Shown piece after piece: positions 16,022-23,291 of a stretch of DNA of 64,000 nucleotides. The notes under the pieces are model-generated. The model was not told the origin of the DNA. It saw nothing but the letters and a program-made list of their open reading frames with translations, and ran no database searches. Origin of the DNA: Nitrospira sp. (GTDB taxonomy: Bacteria > Nitrospirota > Nitrospiria > Nitrospirales > Nitrospiraceae); the NCBI GenBank assembly GCA_022226935.1, contig CP092081.1, positions 528,540 through 592,539 of the forward strand. Reading direction: 5' to 3'. Every line of letters begins with the position of its first letter. The stretch's first letter is position 1. A program made the position numbers and the translations under genes.

Positions 16022-17518
16022 TTGAGACCCCACCTCCCATCGACCACGGCCTCCCCTCGGGGAGGCCGTTTCATTTCTTGGCCTTCAGTTTCGCTGATCT
16101 GTTGGGGCCTGATGTGGGTGTTGTCCGGCTGCGGGTTGTCCTCCAACCACTATCTCCTCATCGATCAAAGCCTGGCGGCACACGATGCTCGACGGGCGGA
16201 TGCCATCATGGCGCAGGCGGAGTCCGAATATGGACCGCGCAATCGTCTGCTCTACAGTATGGACCGGGGAATGACGCTGCACCTCGCCGGCGAGTACATG
16301 CAGAGCAATGTGCAGCTTGAATCGGCGGCGCAGGAAGTCGAACGCCTCTACACGAGGACGATCAGGACGGAGACCGCGGCCTTCCTGACCAACGACAATG
16401 TATTGCCCTATGAAGGCGATCCCTACGAACATGTGATGATCAACATCATCAAAGCGCTGAATTACGCCGCGATGGGGCAACTGATGGAAGCCGTTGTCGA
16501 GGCTCGGCAGATCGATCATCGGCTGAACGTCTTGTCCGATACCGCCAAGGAAAAGGACGGCTACCGCGAAGATGCCTTTGCCCGTTATCTGACGGGCGTG
16601 TTGTACGAGGCGACCGGCGATCTGAATAACGCCTTCATCGCCTATCGGAAGGCCTATGACATTTACGACGCGACGAAGATGTGGGCGCGGACGCCCATGC
16701 CGCCGATGCTCCGCGCGGATTTACTGAGGACGACCGATGCGCTGCATATGACGACCGAGTTCGAGGAATACAAGCGCCTGTTTCCTGACACGCATTGGAT
16801 GCCTCGCGCCGACCAGCAGAATCTCGCCCAGGTTGTCGTGATCGGCTATAATGGCCGCGCGCCGCGCAAGGAAGACGCGTTTCTCGACATTCCTATCAGT
16901 CTGAGCGCGCTGCAACTGGTCCTGCTGAATCGCGGCGTCATCCATGCGTCCAATCGCCAGGAGCGTCGGGTGGCGGACAGTGTGTTGTACGGCTTGAATG
17001 GACGACTCGTGCGGGTCGCTTTGCCTAAACTGATTCTGCAGAAAACGCAGGTGGTGCATGAGACGGTCACCTTGGTTCCTCGCGGAGGAGAGCCGATTTC
17101 TGCGACATCCGAGCTAGTCTACAATGGCACCGCGCTGGCTGAGCGGTCTCTCTCTGATCGCCTCCCTGGAATCACCACCAAGGCCCTCGCCAGAGCGGCC
17201 GTGAAATTTGCCGCGGCCGAAGCTGCCACACGCGGATCGCAGCATGCGGTGAATAAAGGCGACGCGCCGTGGGTGGGGTTGCTCGTGGGACTCCTCGCGC
17301 ATGGGCTGGCCGTGGCGTCGGAATCCGCCGACACCAGAAGTTGGCGTACCTTGCCGGATGAGATTCAAATCTCCCGCCTGTGGGTGCCGCCCGGCGAATA
17401 TGAAAGCCGGATTCAAGCCATGGTTCGAGGCAATGGAATGCCGCAGGTCGACGCGCCGCGTCCTCTCGTTCTGCGGGCCGGACAAACGCTCTTCGTGATC
17501 GAACGAGTGATGTTATGA
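16022..17518 (+). CDS. COG3014-like envelope lipoprotein
   Basis: This is an envelope protein of about 498 residues. A lipobox-like LSGC follows the hydrophobic SVSLICWGLMWV, so a lipoprotein is expected. TPR-like helical repeats run through residues 40-230 (RNRLLYSMDRGMTLHLAGEY, EDAFARYLTGVLYEATGDLNNAF). A later beta-rich domain includes a hydrophobic GLLVGLLAHGLAVAS. COG3014 proteins commonly neighbour LpoB. The start is uncertain: TTG 16022 gives a complete lipoprotein signal but puts the perfect hairpin 16046-16069 inside the coding region, and ATG 16112 leaves only six residues before the Cys. The stop overlaps the next start in ATGA. Confidence 0.72.
   Translation: MRPHLPSTTASPRGGRFISWPSVSLICWGLMWVLSGCGLSSNHYLLIDQSLAAHDARRADAIMAQAESEYGPRNRLLYSMDRGMTLHLAGEYMQSNVQLESAAQEVERLYTRTIRTETAAFLTNDNVLPYEGDPYEHVMINIIKALNYAAMGQLMEAVVEARQIDHRLNVLSDTAKEKDGYREDAFARYLTGVLYEATGDLNNAFIAYRKAYDIYDATKMWARTPMPPMLRADLLRTTDALHMTTEFEEYKRLFPDTHWMPRADQQNLAQVVVIGYNGRAPRKEDAFLDIPISLSALQLVLLNRGVIHASNRQERRVADSVLYGLNGRLVRVALPKLILQKTQVVHETVTLVPRGGEPISATSELVYNGTALAERSLSDRLPGITTKALARAAVKFAAAEAATRGSQHAVNKGDAPWVGLLVGLLAHGLAVASESADTRSWRTLPDEIQISRLWVPPGEYESRIQAMVRGNGMPQVDAPRPLVLRAGQTLFVIERVML
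16046..16079 (+). terminator. perfect 11-bp hairpin followed by a T-rich tail
   Basis: ACGGCCTCCCC at 16046-16056 pairs perfectly with GGGGAGGCCGT at 16059-16069 and is followed by TTCATTTCTT. In form it is an intrinsic terminator for the LpoB-like gene, or an attenuator inside the operon. It lies within the 5' end of the COG3014-like frame if that gene starts at the TTG. Confidence 0.65.
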
Positions 17519-18651
17519 AGGCAGTCAGAGCCATGGCCTTGGGTCGAGGTACGCGAATCAGCCTAGTAGCTCTGGTCCTGCTGCTGTGCGCCGGGTGCGG
17601 GTGGGGCGGCGGGTCATCCCGTCCGACCTGGATCGATGGCGGCAGCACCCAATTTCCTTCCACGCAGTACCTCGTGGGCGTCGGCCAGGCCGATTCGCGC
17701 CCGCAGGCGACTGAACAGGCCTATGCGGCGGTGTCACGTATTTTTAAAGCTGAAATTACCGCGCAGGCCAAGGACTGGGAATCATACCTGGTCGTTGAAT
17801 CCCGCGGGCAGACGAACACGCAACGCAAGCTGATCCTGGACAATGTCACGCGGGTGACGACGGATAAGGTGCTGGAAAATGTCCAGATCCTCGATACCTG
17901 GTTTGACCAAAAGGCGCGACAGTACTATGCTCTGGCAGGCATGAACCGGGCGCAAGCCGAATCGGCGATGCTGGAACGTCTGGCCGACCTCGATCGGTCG
18001 ATTCAGACGGAGGTCACGGAAGCGCACCAGGCCCAGGACAAGCTGGCACACGTGCGGAATCTGAAGCGAGCCGCCAAGAATCTGGTCCTCCGCGAAGCCT
18101 ACAACACCGACCTGCGTACGATCCGGTCGAACGGGCAGGGGCATCCCGCCGCCTATCGCGTGGCCGAATTGACCGCTGAATTGGAACAGTATCTCGCGGC
18201 GAATTTGGGCGTGGCCGTGGACGTCTCGGGTGAGCAGGCGGAGCCGCTCGAGCGGGCGCTCATCGAAGGTCTTGCACAGGAAGGGTTCTCCGTTGTCGGC
18301 CATGGCCCCGGATCGGCGTCGGCGGAATTGCTGATCACTGGAACCGTGCGGATGTGGCCGATCGAAGTGCCTGATCCGCAGTTTCGCTATGTGCGGTGGT
18401 GTACGGATGCGGTGATCGAAGAAATGTCGACTCACCGTGTGATCGGTGCGGTATCGAAAGGCGGAAAAGAAGGGCATGTGACGGAACGCGAGGCTGCCGC
18501 CAAGGCCGTTCGTGTCATGCAGCAGGAGTTTTCATCAGACCTGGCCCATGCGGTGGCCGCGCATATCTACGGAGAGAGGGAGTTATCGGTGTCATCCTCT
18601 GCGCCGTCTGGTTGTCCGAAAGAGGCGGGTCAACCGCCGCTCAGTCGTTAA
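17515..18651 (+). CDS. LPP20-family lipoprotein with C-terminal LpoB/FlgO-like part
   Basis: The ATG overlaps the preceding stop by 4 bases; the product has 378 residues. The signal peptide LVALVLLLCAGC carries a clear lipobox. Residues 36-150 are LPP20-like: RPTWIDGG, YLVGVGQADSRPQATEQAYAAVSRIF, and TWFDQKARQYYALAGMNRAQAE. A helical linker follows, then a C-terminal part (about 230-360) with LIEGLAQEGFSVVG and AELLITGTVRMWPIEV that recalls the FlgO/LpoB mixed alpha-beta fold. It is the last gene of the envelope cluster and probably faces the periplasm from the outer membrane. Confidence 0.78.
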   Translation: MKAVRAMALGRGTRISLVALVLLLCAGCGWGGGSSRPTWIDGGSTQFPSTQYLVGVGQADSRPQATEQAYAAVSRIFKAEITAQAKDWESYLVVESRGQTNTQRKLILDNVTRVTTDKVLENVQILDTWFDQKARQYYALAGMNRAQAESAMLERLADLDRSIQTEVTEAHQAQDKLAHVRNLKRAAKNLVLREAYNTDLRTIRSNGQGHPAAYRVAELTAELEQYLAANLGVAVDVSGEQAEPLERALIEGLAQEGFSVVGHGPGSASAELLITGTVRMWPIEVPDPQFRYVRWCTDAVIEEMSTHRVIGAVSKGGKEGHVTEREAAAKAVRVMQQEFSSDLAHAVAAHIYGERELSVSSSAPSGCPKEAGQPPLSR

Positions 18652-18686
18652 CGGCTGCGAATTCACCCTAGGAGAGAGGAGAGGGA

Positions 18687-18932
18687 ATGGGAAAGATAGG
18701 GACCCGGAAGGCGGGAGAGGCCGGCGGCGGACGCCGGATGTCCAGCCAGGCGATGAAAAAACATCTGCGTGAACGGCTCACTGCCGATACGCAGCAGGTG
18801 CTGAAGAGCGACATCGTGAGCATCTTCCGCAAACAAGGCTACTATGAAGAATTGCCGCTGGATGAGCTGCAGGATCGCCTCTCCAAGCTCCAGTCGCCGT
18901 TGGCCGACAGTCTCTTGAAGGGGAGGGTCTAG
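18687..18932 (+). CDS. putative antitoxin partner of the PIN protein
   Basis: This is an 81-residue basic protein with AGGAGAGAGGAGAGGG directly upstream. It has a disordered start (KAGEAGGGRRMSS), a helical middle (MKKHLRERLTADTQQVLKSDIVSIFRKQ) and an acidic end (PLDELQDRLSKLQSP). It stops one base before the PIN-domain gene, the usual antitoxin-toxin order. I recognise no AbrB, RHH or Phd fold, so the antitoxin role rests on position and size only. An internal ATG at 18738 is an alternative start. Confidence 0.55.
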   Translation: MGKIGTRKAGEAGGGRRMSSQAMKKHLRERLTADTQQVLKSDIVSIFRKQGYYEELPLDELQDRLSKLQSPLADSLLKGRV

Positions 18933-18933
18933 G

Positions 18934-19377
18934 ATGCCCTATTACTATTTTGATTCCACGGCGCTGGTCAAACGCTACAGCATGGAGCGAGGGACGCGTA
19001 TCGTCAACAAACTCATGGTGAAGCGTGGGAAGGTCGCGATTCTGCCCATGTGGAGTGTGACGGATTTTTATTCGGCCTTGTCTGTTCGCTCACAGCAGGG
19101 AGAAATCACCCGCGACGATTGTTATTCGGTCTTGTACAAGTTCGAGATGGAAGCCTCGCAAGGGCTCTTTCAGTTTATCTCACCGACAATGGAGACCTAT
19201 CTGGCCGCGAAGGAGTTAATTTTGGACTATCCGGCCCTGCGCTCGCCGCAGCTCCTGCATCTCGCCTTGGCCCTGGAGTTGAAGCCGCTCAGGTTGACAG
19301 TCGTCAGCGCAGACAAACAGCTGCTGGCCGCCTGCCGTCCTGCCGGGTTGCATATCATTAATCCCGAAGACGACTAG
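18934..19377 (+). CDS. PIN-domain protein, VapC-like
   Basis: This is a 147-residue PIN-fold protein, likely a toxin ribonuclease. The first strand YYYFDSTALVKRY supplies Asp7. VTDFYSAL gives Asp44 where an acidic residue is expected. VVSADKQL gives Asp127. The third metal-binding position, usually Asp before the HLA motif, reads RSPQLLHLA with Gln106, so catalysis may be weakened or use a different ligand. The ATG is one base after the stop of the small upstream gene and uses GGAGGGTCT inside it, so the pair is translationally coupled. Confidence 0.75.
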   Translation: MPYYYFDSTALVKRYSMERGTRIVNKLMVKRGKVAILPMWSVTDFYSALSVRSQQGEITRDDCYSVLYKFEMEASQGLFQFISPTMETYLAAKELILDYPALRSPQLLHLALALELKPLRLTVVSADKQLLAACRPAGLHIINPEDD

Positions 19378-19385
19378 TGGATGCA

Positions 19386-19434
19386 GGATGCGGAAACAGC
19401 CCGCCGGCGGCGTTCTCGCATCGCTCAGAGGCTC
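19386..19434 (-). repeat. intergenic repeat, copy A
   Basis: Read on the minus strand, this 49-base core matches the core at 19647-19695 at 38 of 49 positions, in opposite orientation. Shared blocks are GAGCC, CTGAGCGA, GCGAG, ACG, GGCGG and TTTC. It starts 9 bases after the stop of the PIN gene. The GC-rich body and T-rich end suggest a folded RNA or terminator-like element. I see no protein-coding role. Confidence 0.6.
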
Positions 19435-19646
19435 AACGTACCGCACATGGGAAAAGAGCTTGTCTTGGCAAGCTCGGGGCGGGCGGGTAAGAACACTGTG
19501 GCCTCGCCTCCTCGTATTGCTGCGGCCTTGCCGGACGAGCTGTTTGCGCATCCTGCGGACATACAGTCGGTCGACGTGTCTGGTGAGTGAAAACTGGAAT
19601 CCGCCGCCGGTGAAAAATGACTGACCCGCAGGGTACTCGGGAGGTC

Positions 19647-19695
19647 GAGCCGCTGAGCGACGCGAGGACGAAGCTGGCGGCCTTTTTCAACGTCC
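19647..19695 (+). repeat. intergenic repeat, copy B
   Basis: This is the plus-strand copy of the element at 19386-19434 (38/49 identical, inverted, 212 bases apart). It ends GGCGGCCTTTTTC, like an intrinsic terminator read rightward. It abuts the 3' end of the leftward gene that stops at 19698. With the spacer, the pair occupies the whole gap 19378-19697, in which I see no supported gene. Confidence 0.6.
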
Positions 19696-19697
19696 AG

Positions 19698-20240
19698 CTA
19701 GCTGGGGCAGCGAAACTCGCTGTGCATCGACGACAGCACAATGGCCCAATCCTCTGTCGTTTGGCGGATGACGGGCAGTCGAGGGGAGGCCGTATTCGAT
19801 TTGTCTGCTGGCTCCGATGCCGCGAAGGTATCCTGGGCGTGCTGCAGTTCAAGCTGGGCCAGCTGGAGGCTGCCGCACACGCCGGCTGAGGCGGGAAGTT
19901 CCCCACCGGCTCGCCGGAAAAGCGCCAGCCCGCGATAGCCATGTTCCTGTGATCGATACAGGTGTTCGGTGGCTTTGAACGCCTGCCGCAACGCCGGTTC
20001 CGTCTGACGTTTCCGGAGTTGGGCCGCCATCAATGCCGCGCGGCCCATATTCATGGCCGCGCCTTCCGCATCATCATTCCCCATCGCCTCTTCTGCCTTG
20101 GCCCTGAGCCGGTCGAGCTCCGCCTCATCGCCGACCACCTGAGCCTGTCCCATTCCGGTAGCGGCCATCAGCATGGATAATGCGAGAACCGATGCGCCGG
20201 CCAAACGTCCGCACTGGCCGATGCACAGGCTATTACTCAC
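19698..20240 (-). CDS. exported helical protein of unknown function
   Basis: I choose the GTG at 20240, which overlaps the TGA of the upstream HEAT-repeat gene in GTGA; an ATG at 20279 is further back. The 180 residues begin with a signal peptide (ASVLALSMLMAATGMGQAQ). A helix-rich domain follows with DEAELDRLRAKAEEAMGND and GAAMNMGRAALMAAQLRKRQ, then SLQLAQLELQHAQDTF. The helical pairs recall TPR-like repeats or a DUF4398-type periplasmic protein. Coupling to the HEAT-repeat gene suggests joint function. Confidence 0.65.
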   Translation of the reverse strand: MSNSLCIGQCGRLAGASVLALSMLMAATGMGQAQVVGDEAELDRLRAKAEEAMGNDDAEGAAMNMGRAALMAAQLRKRQTEPALRQAFKATEHLYRSQEHGYRGLALFRRAGGELPASAGVCGSLQLAQLELQHAQDTFAASEPADKSNTASPRLPVIRQTTEDWAIVLSSMHSEFRCPS

Positions 20241-21313
20241 TGTACGTGTTCCCAGGTATCGATTTGCTTGATGCTCCAATTGACGGCTTCCTTCAATTTG
20301 ACGAGATTCGGGTCGGCATCGTTTTCATGGACATGGTACAGCGATTTCTGAAGCGCAAAGAGCGGCTCATAGGCCCGCATATCCGGCAATTTCCCGAGCG
20401 CCCAGGCGACCTCGGTTTTCACGGCCACGTCCTCGGTGTTGAGCGTTTCGAGTAGAGGATCGACGATGGTGAAGTCCCCATGCAAGGCGCCGACGATTCC
20501 CAGCGCCTTTGCCGCGGGGGCTCGTAAATCCGGAGCGCCGTTTTTCATCGTTTTGATGAGGACGGGAATCGTATCTTTCTGGCCGATATTGCCGAGGGCC
20601 AGCGCGGAGGCTTTCGCGATGCTCCGATCCGGGCCATTGAGTCCGTCCAGCAAGCGTGGAATGGCTTTCACCGAGAAGAGGTCGCCGAACAAGGCCACGA
20701 GTTTGACCTTGCGGGCCACCGGCGTTTTGGGGTCATCGTAAAGCCGGAACAGGCGTGCTTCTTGTCCCCATTCAGCCGTGATGAGGGCGGGAAAATCGTA
20801 CTCTTCGAGGCGGGCCTGTAACTTGGCCATGGCAAAGGTCGTGGGATCGCCGGCCTTTGCAAGCGTCGCCGCAGCCTGGACATCATCGAAGTCTGTACGG
20901 ACCTCCTTGCGCCAAGCCATTTTTTTGCCGTTGAGCAGATAGCCGAGCTGGCAGGCCGGTCCTTTCCAAATACGAGATGGCGCATCAGGAAGATCGGCGT
21001 CGCTCCCCATCGTGGTCGTGCCTTCCCAGGTCTTTTTCTGCTCGCACTTGATCTTCAACTCGACATCATGCGGCTGCGCCGGGTCCGTCACCGGAGTATA
21101 GCCGAATTCCTTCATGCGATTGACCACGACCTCGACGAGGGGGCTGGCATCAACCACGCCCTTGTCCGACAGGGCCAGGACCGTGATCAACACCCGGTCG
21201 ATGCGTTCCATCTGGCTCTTTTGCTCGGCGGTCAGGGCCTCCCGGCGGGCCCAGCTTGGATCGCCGAACAGCAGGAGAACTCCCAGGATGACAAGCGAAA
21301 GGATGCATCTCAT
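20237..21313 (-). CDS. exported HEAT-repeat protein
   Basis: This 358-residue protein begins with a signal peptide (LSLVILGVLLLFGDPSWA). Residues about 25-180 form an alpha/beta domain (VEVVVNRMKEFGYTPVTD). From about 205 onward come HEAT repeats: FSVKAIPRLLDGLNGPD, IAKASALALGNIGQKDTIPVLI, LRAPAAKALGIVG, VAVKTEVAWALGKLPD. Such repeats form a scaffold for protein contacts, here in the periplasm. It is the first gene of a two-gene unit and faces away from proC. Confidence 0.78.
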   Translation of the reverse strand: MRCILSLVILGVLLLFGDPSWARREALTAEQKSQMERIDRVLITVLALSDKGVVDASPLVEVVVNRMKEFGYTPVTDPAQPHDVELKIKCEQKKTWEGTTTMGSDADLPDAPSRIWKGPACQLGYLLNGKKMAWRKEVRTDFDDVQAAATLAKAGDPTTFAMAKLQARLEEYDFPALITAEWGQEARLFRLYDDPKTPVARKVKLVALFGDLFSVKAIPRLLDGLNGPDRSIAKASALALGNIGQKDTIPVLIKTMKNGAPDLRAPAAKALGIVGALHGDFTIVDPLLETLNTEDVAVKTEVAWALGKLPDMRAYEPLFALQKSLYHVHENDADPNLVKLKEAVNWSIKQIDTWEHVQ

Positions 21314-21392
21314 GTCGGCTCCGTTCTGCTCAAAATGACGATGATGGCATACTGACCATCACTCTATAGCAACCCCTTCCAGCGGTTGCAAG

Positions 21393-21422
21393 TTGCGCCG
21401 GCTTGAACGGCCTCCGTATAAT
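21393..21422 (+). promoter_or_regulatory. promoter giving a leaderless proC transcript
   Basis: A perfect TATAAT at 21417-21422 is followed by six bases (CGCGCC) and then the proC ATG. A weak -35, TTGCGC, lies 18 bases upstream at 21393-21398. The predicted transcript start falls on or next to the A of the ATG. No ribosome-binding site precedes the gene. Confidence 0.55.
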
Positions 21423-21428
21423 CGCGCC

Positions 21429-22259
21429 ATGTTGACCGGACGGCAGATCGGCTTTGTCGGCGGCGGTAATATGGCTGAGGCGTTGATGGCCGGCCTGCTG
21501 CGGAATGGCCTGACTACGCCGGATCGTCTCGCCGTCAGCGACCCGCTCGCCTCGCGACGCGAATTTTTGAGCCGCACATTCGGCGTGGCCGTGACGGCCG
21601 ACAATCAGGCGGCGGTTCGAGGGGCGGACATCGTGGTGCTTTGCGTCGAACCGCAGGTGCTCGATGAGGTGCTGAGAGAACTCGCACCTGCACTTGCGTC
21701 GCATCCGCTCATCATCTCAGTGGCTGCCGGTTATCCCTTGTCTCGCATGCGGCATCATTTGCTTACCGCGACCAGGCTGATCCGTGCCATGCCGAATACG
21801 CCATCTACGATCGGCGAGGGTGTGACGGCGATGAGTCTTGCACTCGACATGTCGTCCGAGGATCGAGAGACCGCTCGGCAGTTGTTTGAATCGGTTGGCA
21901 TAGCCGTCGTAGTGGAGGAACGACTGTTGGACGCCGTGACCGGCTTGAGTGGAAGCGGTCCGGCCTACGTGTTCGCCATGATCGAGGCGCTGGCCGACGG
22001 CGGGGTCTTGGCTGGTCTGCCGCGATCCACCGCGCAACTGTTGGCGGCGCACACGGTGGCCGGCGCGGCCGGCATGGTGTTGGAACAAGGCGAGCATCCG
22101 GCCGTATTGAAGGACCGCGTAGCCTCGCCTGGCGGGACCACCATTTCCGGATTGAATCAATTGGAACGAGGCAAGCTGCGGGCCACCTTAATGTCGGCCG
22201 TCGAAGCTGCCACGCAACGATCACAGGAATTGGGAAAGACCGAGCACCATCATCTCTAA
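21429..22259 (+). CDS. proC: pyrroline-5-carboxylate reductase
   Basis: ProC reduces pyrroline-5-carboxylate to proline with NAD(P)H. The 276 residues start with the Rossmann motif IGFVGGGNMAEALMAGLL. They contain the substrate-site segment RAMPNTPSTIGEG and the C-terminal family signature AGLPRSTAQLLAAHTVAGAA followed by KDRVASPGGTTISGLNQLE. The ATG at 21429 gives a normal N-terminus directly before the Rossmann strand. An in-frame upstream extension to 21393 would overlap the promoter. Initiation is probably leaderless. The gene is followed after 15 bases by a small gene. Confidence 0.96.
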   Translation: MLTGRQIGFVGGGNMAEALMAGLLRNGLTTPDRLAVSDPLASRREFLSRTFGVAVTADNQAAVRGADIVVLCVEPQVLDEVLRELAPALASHPLIISVAAGYPLSRMRHHLLTATRLIRAMPNTPSTIGEGVTAMSLALDMSSEDRETARQLFESVGIAVVVEERLLDAVTGLSGSGPAYVFAMIEALADGGVLAGLPRSTAQLLAAHTVAGAAGMVLEQGEHPAVLKDRVASPGGTTISGLNQLERGKLRATLMSAVEAATQRSQELGKTEHHHL

Positions 22260-22274
22260 CAAGGAGCGTGTCTC

Positions 22275-22469
22275 GTGCAATATTGGGTGAAAGTCGTGTT
22301 TGCTGATAATCAGGAGCTGCTCGTGAAGGATGCCATTCGTCATACCATCAGCGAAGACATGGAAGTGCTGGAAGTGGACTCGGCCAAGGAAGTCATCATT
22401 GTCCCGATGAAACAAATTAAGTACATCGCCTGCGATGCGACGGTATTCGCGCAGAAGGGGAAGAGGTAA
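22275..22469 (+). CDS. 64-residue protein of unknown function following proC
   Basis: A GTG at 22275 is preceded by AAGGAG with 8-base spacing. The acidic 64-residue product reads as alternating strands and one helix: WVKVVFADNQELLVKDAIRH, MEVLEVDSAKEVIIVPMKQI, then IKYIACDATVFAQKG. It has no signal or membrane segment, so it should be cytosolic. The pattern looks like a compact beta-barrel domain, but I cannot assign it. It is likely co-transcribed with proC. Confidence 0.68.
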   Translation: MQYWVKVVFADNQELLVKDAIRHTISEDMEVLEVDSAKEVIIVPMKQIKYIACDATVFAQKGKR

Positions 22470-22959
22470 GATTCGTCCTTTTCCCTGGCCGTGCTGGATG
22501 TGCGTGTATCATCATCGACAGCTTGGACGGATCGCTCAATGTAATGTCCGTGACCGGTATTTAACCAACTAGCTTCAGGAGATGGCTTCGCACCTCAAGT
22601 AGGAAGGTCTCGTCACTATTCTCAGCTTGGGCCAACATGGTCTCATGGGTCAGGTTAAGCCTCCCTTGAACCTGAGTGAACTCGCTGCGAGTTCCGCCCA
22701 CAGTACGCTTGTGACTCCTCGTATCCCAAGAAGTCTATCTCCCCGGTTCGAACCGCTACAACGTTTACAACCTTGGTCCGGTGAGGTCCGTTCGACGGAT
22801 GTGTTCCCTGCCGGATTTTGATAGTCGCACGAGCTCCGTCTGTCACACTAGGTCGCCTTGGGTTCATTGATGCCTTGACCAGGGACATCCCCAGTCTCTG
22901 CCCCTCTGATTTCCTTGTACTTGTACGGTGTGGCCCATTTCTCTTAGAAAGGAGACTCC
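22470..22959 (+). other. 490-base gap without a supported gene
   Basis: No frame here has a start signal together with protein-like content. The only structure I noticed is the 12-base palindrome CGGTTCGAACCG at 22744-22755. It resembles a tRNA T-loop, but no matching stems surround it. The short purine-rich AAAGGAG at the end belongs to the next gene. The stretch may be decayed sequence or hold an unrecognised RNA. Confidence 0.5.
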
Positions 22960-23127
22960 ATGCCCAACATACTCCTGGTCATTCTCATCTTGTTGCTGGT
23001 GGGTGCGCTGCCCACGTGGCCTTACAGTAGCGGGTGGGGCTATTACCCTTCAGGTGGACTGGGGCTTCTCCTGTTGATCGTTCTCATCCTTGCGTTAAGC
23101 GGAAGACGAGGTGCCTTGAGAAGTTAG
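22960..23127 (+). CDS. DUF3309-like small membrane protein
   Basis: An ATG at 22960 follows AAAGGAGACTCC. The 55-residue product is two hydrophobic helices (LLVILILLLVGALPTW and GGLGLLLLIVLILALSG) joined by PYSSGWGYYPS, with a basic end. The LPTWPYS and WGY-PSGG signature is characteristic of DUF3309. These are inner-membrane peptides of unknown role, often found near stress genes. Confidence 0.8.
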   Translation: MPNILLVILILLLVGALPTWPYSSGWGYYPSGGLGLLLLIVLILALSGRRGALRS

Positions 23128-23291
23128 ATGAGGGGGCGCGTGGTTTCTGTCGCCTATGGGAACAGGAGGAGTGCCAGGTGATGTTCTTCAGGTGACTACC
23201 AGCACCGTTGGAATCCATGGCCGGGCTCCTCCTCATTCGCGGAGCCCGCTGCGCAGTGGTACGATCACGTTGGAGGAGGACTGCATCAATT

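Noticed and set aside
19617-19938. Plus-strand frames of 65-90 codons over the exported helical protein
   Set aside because: They run antisense to a gene that has a signal peptide and translational coupling, and partly through the repeat.
22735-22760. tRNA-like T-loop GGTTCGAACC
   Set aside because: It is a self-contained palindrome. No acceptor, D or anticodon stems can be built around it on either strand.
22627-22888. Short frames on both strands in the 490-base gap
   Set aside because: No ribosome-binding sites, no protein-like pattern, and they overlap each other.
23222-23248. 8-bp hairpin upstream of glgX as a terminator or riboswitch
   Set aside because: The stem CGGGCTCC/GGAGCCCG is real, but no T-run or conserved aptamer core is present, so it is only noted in the glgX entry.
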